Assembly: GCA_949752795.1 (NCBI GenBank) | Contig: CATKHW010000013.1 | Coordinates: 496,001 to 560,000, forward strand | Source: Hyperoodon ampullatus | Taxonomy: Eukaryota > Chordata > Mammalia > Artiodactyla > Ziphiidae | DNA: 64,000 nt | Direction of reading: 5' to 3' | Shown here: piece by piece, positions 26,074-39,007 of the stretch | Position numbering within the stretch: position 1 is the stretch's first letter | Layout: every line of letters begins with the position of its first letter | Notes under the pieces: generated by a model | Told to the model about the DNA's origin: nothing | The model's input: the letters and a program-made list of their open reading frames with translations, nothing else | Databases searched by the model: none | Position numbers and translations under genes: made by a program

Positions 26074-27810
26074 TCAGTGTCTCTGATGAAACCTGGAATG
26101 ACCCTTTCTACAATGACAGCTGGATGTGGCATAAGGCTGGACACTTGGGACTGAGAAGATTGGTGAGATGGCAGGAGCAAATGCAGACCCTTTAAAGCAA
26201 TAATGCATGGCACCCATTCCATGGGTCCCAACTCTCCAGGTTGAAGGGAATATTAGTATAGCTATAACATGTATGGGAAACCTAGAGAATGGACACACTG
26301 TGAATATGAAAGATTTCTAAAACTCAAAAAATAGTCCCTCTCATGGTGCTCTGGTTTGATTTTCCACTGCTTTAGTGTCAATCTCTCAACTTGGAGAGAC
26401 AGCCCCTTTAACCTCCTGGTTCGCACAGGTTGCCAATTTGGCAGAGGATGAAAGGGAAGAGTGAGAACCAATGAGAGAGTAGCTCTTAGGCATTTGGACG
26501 AGAACATGTCACTCTAATTTCCCGGCAGGAAGAATAATTAACCAAATCCTCAGCCACCAACCAGGAACCAGTATAGGTCCTGAACAAAACTTTTGGACTT
26601 GCGGTCAGCTCACAAAAAACGAGTTTAATAATAGAGCTCAGGGGCACAGCAATTCACAAACTGGCAGATAATAAAAGACAACTATCATCCAAAAATCTGT
26701 TGAGGGAAGGCAACGAGGCGGACTTGAAAGCCAGGCAAAATGGCAGGAAACAGGTTTCGAGAGGTACGTTGGAATCGCCTTTAAAGCACAGGAAGACGGG
26801 CACAACTTCAACAATGGTCCACTTGGCCAAAAAGGGCGTATGCGTTTTCTCCTGAATATATTCAGGAGAAAACGCATACGCCCTTTTTGACCAAGCAGGC
26901 AAGGGGGCAATCTAAATCTTAACTACAAAGAAGTATCACTTCCGACCATTCAAAAGGGACATCCACAAAATGTGTAAAATTCAGAAAGGCCAGTCATGCC
27001 CTGGAGAACAGAGAGGGTTATTGTGCTGATGCGAGTGATGTAAATTGCCATCTGCCTCTCTGGAGGAGTTCATTGTGTTCCCTAAAACAAGTAAACAACA
27101 GAGCTACAGAGCCAAGGGCACTTCCAGTCTAGGGAATATACATTGGGAAAACTGAAAATCAATAAGACAGAGCCACCACAATATTTAGGGCTGCACTGCT
27201 TACAAGAACCTCAACTTGGGTACACCATAAATATCCCAGGAAAGATAAAAATGGTTCAAAACATAGTGGTACTTACGTACGATGGAATATCCCTCACCCA
27301 TACAATCAATGTCACAAGAACAGTAGCAGCAAAATGAGAGGATTCAGGTACGATGATTCTAAGTGAAATACGTCACACAGAAAAAGAAACTTATCATAAG
27401 ATATCACTTATGAAGATCCTGTAAACATGGCTACACTTGAACTGAGTTAGGAAAGAGAACAGAGTCTCACATTTGGAAAACACTCTTATGCCTGCTTAAG
27501 GGGGAAGGAGAGGTGGGGTGATGCATAAAATCAGAGTTTGATATAAGCACAGGTACCATTCCAAAAACCAACTAAGGAATAGACAAGACCTATACCTTCC
27601 TCAGAGAAAGGGATTCAAAACACAATATTTCCCACAGAGGAATATATCTGACTAGTAAGAATCTTAAAACCTATGTATGATATCTCTCCGTAAGGGAATC
27701 AAGTGTGTCTAGACTGGCATAAACATGGCAGCGAGAATCTGCTCAAACCCACTATGAAAAGGAATTACAAAAACAAAAGAAAACAAAAAAGGAAATTTTT
27801 CACAATTCCT
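26074..27810 (+). repeat. Satellite unit 16 (diverged)
   Basis: 1,737 bp. The palindrome at 26,822-26,895 has a single mismatch (GACC for GGCC in the right arm), although the rest of the unit is well diverged. Confidence 0.92.
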
Positions 27811-29546
27811 TCAAGATCTCTGATGAAACCTGGAATGACCCTATCTACAGTGACAGCTGGATGTGGCATAAGGCTGGACACTTGGGAATGAGAAGACTGG
27901 TGAGATTGGGTGAGCAAATGCAGACCCTTTAAAGCAATAATGCATGGCACCCATTCCATGGGTCCCAATTCTCCAGGTTGATGGGAATATTACTACAGCT
28001 ATAATATGTACGGGAAACCTAGAGAATGGACACACTGTGAATACGAAAGGTTTCTAAAACTCAACGAATAGTCCCGCTCCTGGTGCTCCCGTTTGACTTT
28101 CCTACTGCTTTACTATCAATCTCCCAACTTGGAGAGACAGCCCCTTTAACCTACTGGTTCGCACAGGATGCCAGTTTGGCTGAGGATGAAAGTGAAGAGG
28201 GAGAACCAATGAGATAGTAGCTGTTAGGCATTTGGATGGGCACATATCTCTTTAATTTCCCAGCAGGAAGAAGAATTAACCAAAGTCTCAGGCCCCCATC
28301 GGAAACCAGTATAGGTCCTGAACCAAAATTTTGGACTTGCGGTCAGCTCACAAAAACGAGTAGAATAATGGAGCTCAGGGGCACAGCAATTCACAAACTG
28401 GCAGAGTAATAAAGGACAAATATCATCAAAAATCTGGTGAGGGAAGGCAACGAGGCGGACATGAAAGCGAGGCAGAATAGCAGGAAACAGATTTCAAGAG
28501 GTACGTTGGAATCACGTTTAAAGCACAGAAAGAGGGGCAAAATTTCAAAAATGATGCACTTGGCCAAATAGAGCATATGCGTTTTCTCATGAATATATTC
28601 AGGAGAAAACGCATACGCCCTTTTTGGCCAAGCAAGCAGGCGGGCAATGAAAATCTGCACTACAAAGAAGTATCACTTTCCACAGGTCTAAAAGGGACAT
28701 CCACGAAATGTGTAAAAACCAGAAAGGCAAGACAGGCCCTGGAGAACAGGGAGTCTTGTTATGCTGATGGGCGGGATGTAAATTGCCACCTGCATCTCTG
28801 GAGGAGTGCATTGTGTTCCCAAAAACAAGTAAACAACTGAACTACGGAGCCAAGGGCACTTCCAGTCTAGGGAATATTCCTTGGGAGAACTGAATATCAA
28901 TAAGACAGAGCCACCCCAAAATTTAGGGCTGCACTGATTACAAGAACCTCAACTTGGGTACACCTTAAATATTCCAGGAAATATGAAAATGGTTCAAAAA
29001 ATTGTGGTACTTACGTACGATGGAATATCCCTCAGCCATGAAGTCAATGTCATAAGACCAGTAGCAGCAAAATGAGTAGATACAAGTACGATGATTCTAA
29101 GTGAAATAAGTCACACAGAAAAAGAAACTTATCATAAGATATCACTTATGAAGATCCTGTAAACATGGCTACACTTGAACTGAGTTAGGAAAGAGAACAG
29201 AGTCTCACATTTAGAAAGCACTCTTTGCCTGCTTCAGGGGGAAGGAGACGTGGGGTGATGCATAAAACTGGAGTTTCATATAAGCACAGGTACTGTTCCA
29301 AAAACTAACTATGGAATAGACAAGAGCTACACCTTCCTCAGTGAAAGGGACTCAAAACCCCATATTTCCCACAGAGGAATATATCTGACTAGTAAGAATC
29401 TTAAAACCTATTTATTGATAAGTCTGCGTAAGGTAATCAATTGTGTCTAGACTGGCATAAACATGGCAGCGAGAACAGGCTCAAACCCACTATAAAAAGG
29501 AATTTAAAAACAGAACAAAAAAAAATGTAAATTCTTCACAATTCCT
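27811..29546 (+). repeat. Satellite unit 17 (diverged)
   Basis: 1,736 bp. The palindrome at 28,559-28,632 has several left-arm mismatches (CCAAATAGAGCATATGCG and CTCATG). The right arm keeps the consensus. Confidence 0.92.
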
Positions 29547-31087
29547 TCAGGGTCTCTGATGAAACCTGGACTGACCCAATCTACAACGACAGCTGGATGT
29601 GGCATAAGGCTGGACACTTGGGACTGAGAGGATTGGTGAGATTCGGTGAGCAAATGCAGACCCTTTAAAGCAATAATGAATGGCACGCATTCCATTGTTC
29701 CCAACTCTCTAGCTTGAAGGGACTATTACTACAGATATAACATGTAAGGGAAAAATAGAGAATGGACAAACTGTGAATATGAAAGGTTTCTAAAACTCAA
29801 CGAATAGTCCCTCTCCTGTTGCTCCAGTTTGATTTTCCAACTGCTTTTCTATCAATCTCCCAACTTGGAGAAACAGCCCCTTTAACCTCCTGGTTCGCAC
29901 AGGTTGCCAATTTGGCAGAGGATGAAAGGGAAGAGGGAGAACCAGTGAGAGAGTAGCTCTAAGGCATTTGGACGGCCTCATGTCACTCTAATTTCCCAGC
30001 AGGAAGAAGAATTTACCAAAGTCTCAGCCCCCCACCGGGAACCAGTATAGGTCCTGAACCACAATTTTGGACTTTCGGTCAGCTCACAAAAAACAAGTTG
30101 AAAAATGGAGCTAAGGGGCACAGCAATTCACAAACAGGCAGAGTAATAAAGACAACTATTGTCCAAAAATCTGTTGAGGGAAGACAACGAGGTGGACTTG
30201 AAAGCTAGGCAGAATAGCAGGAAACAGATTTCAAGTGGTTCGTTGGAATTGACTTTAAAGCACAGGATGAGGGGCACAACTTCAACAATGTTGCACTTGA
30301 GCAAAAAGGTCATATGCGTTTTCTCCTGAATATATTCAGGAGAAAACGCATACGCCCTTTTTGGCCAAGCAAACAAGCGGGAAATGCAAATCTGCACTAC
30401 AAAGAAGTATCACTTCCGACTGTTCAAAAGGGACATCCACAAAATGTGTAAAATCCAGAAAGGCAAGACCGGCCCTGGAGAACAGGGAGGCTTGTTTTGC
30501 TGATGGGCGGGTTGTAAACTGCCAACTGCATCTCTGGAGGAGTGCATTGTGTTCCCTAAAACAAGTAAACAACAGAGCTACAGAGCCAAGGGCACTTCCA
30601 GTCTAGGGAATATACCTTGGGAAACCTGAAAATCAATAAGACAGAGCCACCCCAAAATTTAGGGGTGCACTGCTTACAAGAACCTCAACTTGGGTACACC
30701 TTAAATATCCCAGGAAATATAAAAATGGTTCAAAAATTTGTGGTACTTCCCTACGATGGAATATCCCTCAGCCATGCAATCAATGGCATAAGACCAGTAG
30801 CAGCAAAATGAGTGGATTGAGGTATGATGCTTCTAAGTGAAATAAGTCACACAGAAAAAGAAACTTATATTAAGATATCACTTATGAAGATCCTGTAAAC
30901 ATGGCTACACTGGAACTCAGTTAAGAAAGAGAACAGAGTCTCACCTTTGGAAACAATCTGATGCCTGCTTAAGGGGGAATGAGAGGTGGGGTGATGCATA
31001 AAACCAGAGTTTGATATAAGCACAGGTACCGTTCCAAACACAAACTATGGAATAGACAAGACCTACACCTTCGTCAGTGAAAGGGAC
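29547..31087 (+). repeat. Satellite unit 18, truncated at the junction
   Basis: It stops at phase about 1,541, inside the L1-derived part, after CAGTGAAAGGGAC. The next bases are CCGAGGCATCTG, the start of the 2.73 kb segment. The palindrome at 30,296-30,369 has left-arm mismatches (TTGAGC and GGTCATA) and a consensus right arm. Confidence 0.93.
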
Positions 31088-31098
31088 CCGAGGCATCT

Positions 31099-31719
31099 GT
31101 GAGTAACCGTGAGCCGAGCCCCAGGCCAGCTGTTGTTGAACTTTTCCCACCCTTCCCAGGTAAAACACCTGAATATGTACAAGGGCTTGAAAGCCTAGAG
31201 GAAGGTGTGTGGAGCCACACCAGCGACAGCACACAGGCCAACTTGGTGCCTGCAGGCCAGCCAGTGTGGTCCTGGACCTGGTCGCTCTTCTGGAAGCTTT
31301 CCATTGCCCTGCCTGAGATACCCCTCCTGTCCCGGCACCCACTGCTTTTTTCCTTCCTCACCTCTGTCCGGAGAGAAATTCCAGTGGAAGGTATGTGTGC
31401 CACATCCTCTTCTTCACAGGTGGAAGCCTGGCAACTCCTGCAGAAAGTCCAGCAGAGACCCACTCACACTGGGCCACCCACAAAGCCATGGCCCCTCACT
31501 CCCTCCCACCAGCACAGCCCCGAGATTGCTGACGGGGCAGAGAATATGGAGTCAGCCACAGCTTCAGGGGCTATTGCTGCCTGCAGCGCTGTTTATATTG
31601 ACCTCAACACAGGCACACCTGGGGAGGGCCGGCCGGCAGGGTCAGGCTACCCAGGTCAGCTAATCCTCAGCCCTCAGGGAATCACATTGTTGAAAATGGA
31701 CCTCGCTAAGGCAGAATAG
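31099..31719 (+). other. Copy A open frame, 206 codons, unknown
   Basis: An open frame across the GC-rich part of copy A, starting at GTG with no upstream ATG because the satellite junction cuts in. The translation is proline- and serine-rich, with GPPTKPWPLTPSHQHSP near the middle and no domain, signal peptide or membrane segment that I recognise. Compared with copy B there are about 22 amino-acid differences over about 205 residues, although the DNA looks only a few percent different. Most substitutions therefore change the protein, which argues against purifying selection. Overlapping minus-strand frames are also open, as expected of GC-rich DNA. Probably not a gene. Confidence 0.35.
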
Positions 31720-31740
31720 AAGCCAAGGAATAAAAGGACA

Positions 31741-32190
31741 CAATGCCATTTGCAGCACCATAGGTGTGTCTACAGGTAATCACGTGACTTGTAGTAAGTC
31801 AGAAAGTGAAAGACACATATCATATCATATCTCTTATAGGTGTGACCGAAAAATGGATACCAGGGCAGATATTTCCACGGAGAAGGGCAATCACAGATTC
31901 ATTAAACAAACTTATGGTTCACCAATGGAAAGGTGTGAGGATTGGTTTCATTATGATATTGGGGTTAACAGACATATACAAACACAGGTGACATATATAA
32001 TCACCAAAGACCTACAGAATACCAAGAGAAGACTACTCAACATTCTGTCATAAGGTACATGGGAAAAGGATCCCAGGAAGAACAGACATATGTATATGTG
32101 TAAAAGAACCACATCTTCCACACCTACAACAATCCAAACATTGTAATCAAATTTGCTGTAATAAAAAATAAAAAAATAAATTAAAAACAC
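31741..32190 (+). mobile_element. L1 3' end, older type (copy A)
   Basis: The stretch has the order of elements of an artiodactyl-type L1 3' end: AATGCCATTTGCAGCA, then GTAAGTCAGAAAGTGAAAG, ACACATATCATATC and ACAAACTTATGGTT. It ends in an A-rich tail after TTTGCTGTAATAAAAAAT. 5'-truncated and diverged. No coding capacity. Confidence 0.8.
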
Positions 32191-32559
32191 GAACAAGAAG
32201 TAGTGAGACAAACTTGAGGGGCTTTCTCCTGGCACATTCCATTCTAAATTCCAATCTAGAACACGACTTCCATTGAGGCTCTGTTGCCCCAGTAACCAGA
32301 TTTGGTAAGGGAGACCTGCTGCCACCTTGTGGCCGTTTCACACAACAGCAGCTTTAATCCCAGCGCTAATGGTCAGTTGATATTCAAAATCATTGCAGGC
32401 CTGTAAATGACACCTGCCCTGAAAACAAATCCTGGGTTCATATATCGACCAAAAAATTCAAAGGACGTCCATATTTCAAAACGACAGTTTCAAAAGGCAT
32501 ATTTTACACACATTAGTGTTCTGCTTCTTTTTCTTTCTTTCTGTTTTTGTTAAAAAAAC
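32191..32559 (+). other. Unrecognised spacer (copy A)
   Basis: Non-repetitive sequence between the two L1 pieces, ending in a CT-rich run (TTCTTTTTCTTTCTTTCTG). No gene or known element seen. It is almost unchanged in copies B and C. Confidence 0.7.
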
Positions 32560-33540
32560 GGGAATGGCAAAAAGCATCCCTCAGAATGGGCGAAAATATT
32601 TGCAAACGAATCAATGGACAAAAGTTTAATCTCCAATATATATAAAGAGCTCATGCAGCTTAATATTAAAAAAACAAACAACCCAATACAAAAATGGGCA
32701 GAAGATCTAAAGAGACGTTTCTTCAAAGAAGACACAGAGATGGCCAAGACGCACATGAAAAGCTGCTCAACATCACTAATTATTAGAGAAATGCAAATCA
32801 AAACTACAATGAGGTATCACCTCACACCTGTTAGAATCGGCATCATCAGAAAATCTACAAACAACGAATTCTGGGGAGGGTGTGGACAAAAGGATCCCTC
32901 TTCCACTAGTGGTGGAAATGTAAAATGATACAGTCACGATGGAGAACAGTATGGAGTTTCCTTAAAAAAACTAGAAATAGAATTACCATATGATCCAGCA
33001 ACCCCACTTCTGGGCATATACCCAGATAAAACCATAAATCAAAAAGGCACATTCACCACAATGCTCATTTCAGCACTATTTACGATAGCCAGGTAATGGA
33101 AGCAACCTAAATACCCACAGACAGACGAATGGATAAAGATGTGGTACATATATAAAATGGAATATTACTCAGCCATAAGAAGGAATGAAACTGGGTCATT
33201 TGTAGAGACGTCGATGGATCTAGAGACTGTCATACAGAATGAAGTAAGTCAGAAAGAGAAAAACAAATGTTGTATATTAATGCATATATGTGGAACCTAG
33301 AAAAATGGTACAGATGAACTGGTTTGCAGGGAAGAAATAGAGACACAAAGGTAGAGAACACACGTATGGACACCAAGTGTGGGAAGTCATGGGGAGGGGG
33401 TGTTGGGGTGAGTTGGGAGATTGGGATTGACCTGTATACATGTATATGCATAAAATACATAACTAATAATAACCTGCTGTATAAAAAATAAATAAAATTA
33501 AATTTCAAAATTTTAAAAAATAAAATTTAAAAATAAAACA
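32560..33540 (+). mobile_element. L1 ORF2 C-terminal and 3' end (copy A)
   Basis: A 5'-truncated L1. The frame at 32,614-32,928 reads like the C-terminal part of L1 ORF2p ([31 protein letters not shown]). The conserved block ATGGAATATTACTCAGCCAT follows at about 33,160, then GTAAGTCAGAAAGAGAAAAA and an A-rich tail. Stops and frameshifts after 32,928 make it inactive. Confidence 0.9.
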
Positions 33541-33821
33541 GAAAAAAGTTCTTCCCTTCACACAGATGTATTTATATGAATGAATTATTTCCATGCTTAT
33601 ATCTATAAATACATAAAAGAGGAATAAAATCTAACTTGAACCAAAAAAGAAAAAAAAAAAAACCTGAACCTACGAGTTAGACAGAGGAAAACACAATCAG
33701 GGCACTTGCTCCATCGGTAAACAATTCTGAAATTGGTCAGAGGTGGGGAATGATCTCCCATAGAGCTAGCAGCCCACTCCTATTAAAGGAGCGTCCTCAT
33801 TGCAAAGCGGGGGTCCATGCC
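33541..33821 (+). other. Spacer with A-tract (copies A/B)
   Basis: Contains a run of about 20 bases that is nearly all A near 33,642-33,661, then unrecognised sequence. The A-tract length differs between copies, as expected of slippage. Confidence 0.7.
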
Positions 33822-34451
33822 GAGGCATCTGTGAATAACCGTGAGCTGAGCCCCAGGCCAGCTGCTGTTGAACTTTTCCCACCCTTCCCAGGTAAAACAC
33901 CTGAATATGTACAAGGGCTTGAAAGCCTAGAGGAAGGGCCATGGAGCCACACCAGCGACAGCACACAGGCCAACTTGGTGCCTGCAGGCCAGTCAGGATG
34001 GTCCTGGCCCTGGGCGGTCTTCTGGAAGCTTTCCATTGCCCTGCCTGAGATACCCCTCCTGTCCCGGCCCCCACTGCTTTTTTCCTTCCACACCTTTGTC
34101 CGGAGAGAAATTCCAGCGGAAGGTATGGGTGACACATCCTCTTCTTTACAGGTGGAAGCCTGGCAACTCCTGCAGAAAGTCCAGCAGAGACCCACTCACA
34201 CCGGGCCACCCACAAAGCCGTGGCCCCTCACTCCCTCCCACCAGCACAGCCCCGACACTGCTGACGGGGCAGAGAATATGGAGTCAGGCACAGCTTCAGG
34301 GTCTATTGCTGCCTGCAGTGCTGTTTATATTGACCTCAACCCAGGCTCACCTGGGGAGGGCCGGCCGGCAGGGTCAGGCTACCCAGGTCAGCTAATCCTC
34401 AGCCCTCAGGGAATCACATTGTTGAAAATGGACCTCGCTAAGGCAGAATAG
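33750..34451 (+). other. Copy B open frame, 233 codons, unknown
   Basis: The longest version of the repeated frame and the only copy with an ATG at its start (33,750; copies C and D have ATC there). It runs from the spacer through the GC-rich part and ends at the same stop as copy A. CCACCCTTCCCAGGTAAAA near 33,878 and CTTCTTTACAG near 34,142 resemble splice acceptors, so part of the sequence may once have been exonic. No recognised domain. It is flanked by L1 relics inside satellite heterochromatin, so expression is doubtful. Confidence 0.35.
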
Positions 34452-34472
34452 AAGCCAAGGAATAAAAGGACA

Positions 34473-34924
34473 CAATGCCATTTGTAGCACCATAGGTGTG
34501 TCTAGAGGTAAGCACGTGAGTTGTTGTAAGTCAGAAAGTGAAAGACACATATCATATCATATCTCTTATAGGTGTGACCGAAAAATGGATACCAGGGCAG
34601 ATATTTCCACGGAGAAGGGCAATCAGAGATTCATTCAACAAACTTATGGTTCACCAATGGAAAGGTGTGAGGATTGGTTTCATTATGATATTGGGGTTAA
34701 CAGACATATACAAACACAGGTGACATATATAATCACCAAAGACCTACAGAATACCAAGAGAAGATTACTCAACATTCTGTCATAAGGTACATGGGAAAAG
34801 GATCCCAGGAAGAACAGACATATGTGTATGTGTAAAAGAACCACATCTTCCACACCTACAACAAGCCAAACATTGTAATCAAATTTGCTGTAATAAAAAA
34901 TAAAAAAAATTAAATTAAAAACAC
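34473..34924 (+). mobile_element. L1 3' end, older type (copy B)
   Basis: Same truncated L1 3' end as at 31,741-32,190, differing at few bases. Confidence 0.8.
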
Positions 34925-35292
34925 GAACAAGAAGTAGTGAGACAAACTTGAGGGGCTTTCTCCTGGCACATTCCATTCTAAATTCCAATCTAGAACACGA
35001 CTTCCATTGAGGCTCTGTTGCCCCAGTAACCAGATTTGGTAAGGGAGACCTGCTGCCACCTTGTGGCCGTTTCACACAACAGCAGCTTTAATCCCAGCGC
35101 TAATGGTCAGTTGATATTCAAAATCATTGCAGGCCTGTAAATGACACCTGCCCTGAAAACAAATCCTGGGTTCATATATCGACCAAAAAATTCAAAGGAC
35201 GTCCATATTTCAAAACGACAGTTTCAAAAGGCATATTTTACACACATTAGTGTTCTGCTTCTTTTTCTTTCTTTCTTTTTTTGTTAAAAAAA
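34925..35292 (+). other. Unrecognised spacer (copy B)
   Basis: Copy of 32,191-32,559. Nothing gene-like seen. Confidence 0.7.
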
Positions 35293-36272
35293 CGGGAATG
35301 GCAAACAGCATCCCTCAGAATGGGCGAAAATATTTGCAAACGAATCAATGGACAAAGGTTTAATCTCCAATATATATAAAGAGCTCATGCAGCTTAATAT
35401 TAAAAAAAACAAACAACCCAATACAAAAATGGGCAGAAGATCTAAAGAGACGTTTCTTCAAAGAAGACACAGAGATGGCCAAGACGCACATGAAAAGCTG
35501 CTCAACATCACTAATTATTAGAGAAATGCAAATCAAAACTACAATGAGGTATCACCTCACACCTGTTAGAATCGGCATCATCAGAAAATCTACAAACAAC
35601 GAATTCTGGGGAGGGTGTGGACAAAAGGATCCCTCTTCCACTAGTGGTGGAAATGTAAATTGATACAGTCACGGTGGAGAACAGTATGGAGTTTCCTTAG
35701 AAAAACTAGAAATAGAATTACCATATGATCCAGCAATCCCACTTCTGGGCATATACCCAGATAAAACCATAAATCAAAAAGGCACATTCACCACAGTGCT
35801 CATTTCAGCACTATTTACGATAGCCAGGTAATGGAAGCAACCTAAATACCCACAGACAGACGAATGGATAAACACGTGGTACATATATAAAATGGAATAT
35901 TACTCAGCCATAAGAAGGAATGAAACTGGGTCATTTGTAGAGACGTCGATGGATCTAGAGACAGTCATACAGAATGAAGTAAGTCAGAAAGAGAAAAACA
36001 AATATTGTATATTAATGCATATATGTGGAACCTAGAAAAATGGTACAGATGAACTGGTTTGCAGGGAAGAAATAGAGACCGAGGTAGAGAACAGACGTAT
36101 GGACACCAAGTGTGGGAAGCCATGGGGTGGTGGTGGTGGGATGAGTTGTGAGATTGGGATTGACCTGTATACATGTATATGCATAAAATACATAACTAAT
36201 AATAACCTGCTGTATAAAAAATTAAATAAAATTAAATTTCAAAATTTTAAAAAATAAAATTTAAAAATAAAA
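35293..36272 (+). mobile_element. L1 ORF2 C-terminal and 3' end (copy B)
   Basis: Copy of the L1 piece at 32,560-33,540. One extra A near 35,408 shifts the ORF2 frame upstream of 35,475. Inactive. Confidence 0.9.
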
Positions 36273-36557
36273 GAGGAAAAAGTTCTTCCCTTCACACAGA
36301 TGTATTTATATGAATGAATTATTTCCATGCTTATATCTATAAATACATAAAAGAGGAATAAAATCTAACTTGAACCAAAAAAGAAAAAAAAAAAAAAAAC
36401 TGAACCCACCAGATAGACAGAGGAAAACCCTATCAGGGCACTTGTTCCAGCGGTAAACAATTCTGAAATTGGTCAGAGGTGGGGAATCATCTCCCATAGA
36501 GCAAGCAGCCCACTCCTAATCAAGGGGCGTCCTCATTGCAAAGCTGGGGGCAATGCC
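36273..36557 (+). other. Spacer with A-tract (copies B/C)
   Basis: As 33,541-33,821, with a longer A-tract near 36,378-36,400. Confidence 0.7.
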
Positions 36558-36566
36558 GAGACATCT

Positions 36567-37178
36567 GTGAGTAACCGTGAGTTGAGCCCCAGGCCAGCTG
36601 CTCTTGAACTTTTCCCACCCTTCCCAGGTAAAACACCTGAATATGTACAAGGGCTTGAAAGCCTAGAGGAAGGGGCGTGGAGCCACACCAGCGACAGCAC
36701 TCAGGCCAACTTGGTGCCTGCAGGCCAGCCAGGATTGTCCTGGCCCTGGGCGCTCTTCTGGAAACTTCCCATTTCCCTGCCTGAGATACCCCTCCTGTCC
36801 CGGCACCCACTGCTTTTTTCCTTCCTCACCTCTGTCCGGAGAGAAATTCCAGTGGATGGTAGAGGTGACACATCCTCTTCTTTACAGGTGGCAGCCTGGC
36901 AACTCTTGCAGAAAGTCCAGAAGAGACCCACTCACACTGGGCCACCCACAAAGCCGTGGCCCCTCACTCCCTCCCACCAGCACAGCCCCGACACTGCTGA
37001 CGGGGCAGAGAATATGGAGTCAGGCACAGCTTCAGGGGCTATTGCTGCCTGCAGCGCTGTTTATATTGACCTCAACCCAGGCTCACCTGGGGAGGGCCGG
37101 CCAGCATGGTCAGGCTACCCAGGTCAGCTAATCCTCAGCCCTCAGGGAATCACATTTTTGAAAATGGACCTCGCTTAG
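36567..37178 (+). other. Copy C open frame, 203 codons, unknown
   Basis: Third copy of the repeated frame, again without an ATG near its start. Its stop comes three codons earlier than in A and B, because GCTAAG has become GCTTAG. It has several substitutions of its own. Not recognised, and probably open by chance of composition. Confidence 0.35.
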
Positions 37179-37208
37179 GCAGAATAGAAGCCAAGGAATA
37201 AAAGGACA

Positions 37209-37656
37209 CAATGCCATTTGCAGCACCGTAGGTGTGTCTAGAGGTAATCACGTGACTTTTAGTAAGTTAGAAAGTGAAAGACACATATCATATCATATTT
37301 CTTATAGGTGTGACCAAAAAATGGATATCAGGGCAGATATTTCCACGGAGAAGGGCAATCAGAGATTCATTCAACAAACTTATGGTTCAAATGGAAGGGT
37401 GTGAGGATTTGTTTTATTATTATATTGGGGTTAACAGACATATACAAACACAGGTGACATATATAATGACCAAAGACCTACAGAATACCAAGAGAAGACT
37501 ACTCAACATTCTGTCATAAGGTACATGGGAAAAGGATTTCAGGAATAACAGACATATGTGTATGTGTAAAAGAGCCACATCTTCCACACCTAGAACAAGC
37601 CAAACACTGTAATCAAATTGCCTGTAATAAAAAATAAAAAATTAAATTAAAAACAC
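37209..37656 (+). mobile_element. L1 3' end, older type (copy C)
   Basis: Same element as at 31,741-32,190, somewhat more diverged, with a small deletion near 37,388. Confidence 0.8.
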
Positions 37657-38023
37657 GAACAAGAAGTAGTGAGACAAACTTGAGGGGCTTTCTCCTGGCA
37701 CATTCCATTCTAAATTCCAATCTAGAACACGACTTCCATTGAGGCTCTGTTGCCCCAGTAACCAGATTTGGTAAGGGAGACCTGCTGCCACCTTGTGGCC
37801 GTTTCACACAACAGCAGCTTTAATCCCAGCGCTAATGGTCAGTTGATATTCAAAATCATTGCAGGCCTGTAAATGACACCTGCCCTGAAAACAAATCCTG
37901 GGTTCATATATCGACCAAAAAATTCAAAGGACGTCCATATTTCAAAACGACAGTTTCAAAAGGCATATTTTACACACATTAGTGTTCTGCTTCTTTTTCT
38001 TTCTTTCTTTTTTTGTTAAAAAG
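37657..38023 (+). other. Unrecognised spacer (copy C)
   Basis: Copy of 32,191-32,559. Nothing gene-like seen. Confidence 0.7.
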
Positions 38024-39007
38024 ACGGGTATGGCAAAAAGCATCCCTCAGAATGGGCGAAAATATTTGCAAACGAATCAATGGACAAAAGTTTAATCTCC
38101 AATATATATAAAGAGCTCATGCAGCTTAATATTAAAAAAACAAACAACCCAATACAAAAATGGGCAGAAGATCTAAAGAGACGTTTCTTCAAAGAAGACA
38201 CAGAGATGGCCAAGACGCACATGAAAAGCTGCTCAACATCACTAATTATTCGAGAAATGCAAATCAAAACTACAATGAGGTATCACCTCACACCTGTTAG
38301 AATCGGCATCAACAGAAAATCTACAAACAAAGAATTCTCGGGAGGGTGTGGACAAAAGGATCCCTCTTCCACTAGTGGTGGAAATGTAAATTGATACAGT
38401 CACGATGGAGAACAGTATGGAGTTTCCTTAAAAAAACTAGAAATAGAATTACCATATGATCCAGCAATCCCACTTCTGGGCATATACCCAGATAAAACCA
38501 TAAATCAAAAAGGCACATTCACCACAATGCTCATTTCAGCACTATTTACGATAGCCAGGTAATGGAAGCAACCTAAATACCCACAGACAGACGAATGGAT
38601 AAAGATGTGGTACATATATAAAATGGAATATTACTCAGCCATAAGAAGGAATGAAACTGGGTCATTTGTAGAGACGTCGATGGATCTAGAGACAGTCATA
38701 CAGAATGAAGTAAGTCAGAAAGAGAAAAACAAATATTGTATATTAATGCATATATGTGGAACCTAGAAAAATGGTACAGATGAACTGGTTTGCAGGGAAG
38801 AAATAGAGACACAGAGGTAGAGAACACACGTATGGACACCAAGTGTGGGAAGCCATGGGGAGGTGGTGTTGGGATGAGTTTGGAGATTTGGATTGATCTG
38901 TATACATGTATATGCATAAAATACATAACTAATAATAACTTGCTGTATAAAAAAATAAATAAAATTAAATTTCAAAATTTTAAAAAATAAAATTTAAAAA
39001 TAAAACA
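38024..39007 (+). mobile_element. L1 ORF2 C-terminal and 3' end (copy C)
   Basis: Copy of the L1 piece at 32,560-33,540. The ORF2 remnant is open at 38,080-38,394, then broken. Confidence 0.9.

Larger units (their letters stand above)
1..31087 (+). repeat. Left satellite array, 17.9 units of ~1,738 bp
   Basis: Head-to-tail repeats with unit lengths of 1,736-1,740 bp, measured between successive copies of the motif ending ACAATTCCTTC. All units have the same orientation. Units 1-7 differ from one another at few positions. Units 15-18 carry many more private changes. The unit length and L1 context match the common cetacean satellite family, but this identity is inferred and not searched. The array ends in mid-unit at about 31,087, where the 2.73 kb duplicated segment begins. 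Confidence 0.97.

Noticed and set aside
1..31087. CENP-B box
   Set aside because: TTCG-containing sites in the unit (TTCGGGGTG, TTCGACAAT, TTCGCACAG) lack the required A and CGGG positions. Judged by eye on the consensus only.
31388..31422. Tiny intron in the repeated frame (AAG followed by GTATGT, and CTTCTTCACAG about 29 nt later)
   Set aside because: The interval is far too short for a spliceosomal intron. The sites may be competing relics or chance.
32560..33540. Intact L1 or an active retrotransposon
   Set aside because: All L1 pieces here are 5'-truncated, lack ORF1 and most of ORF2 and contain stops, so none can move.
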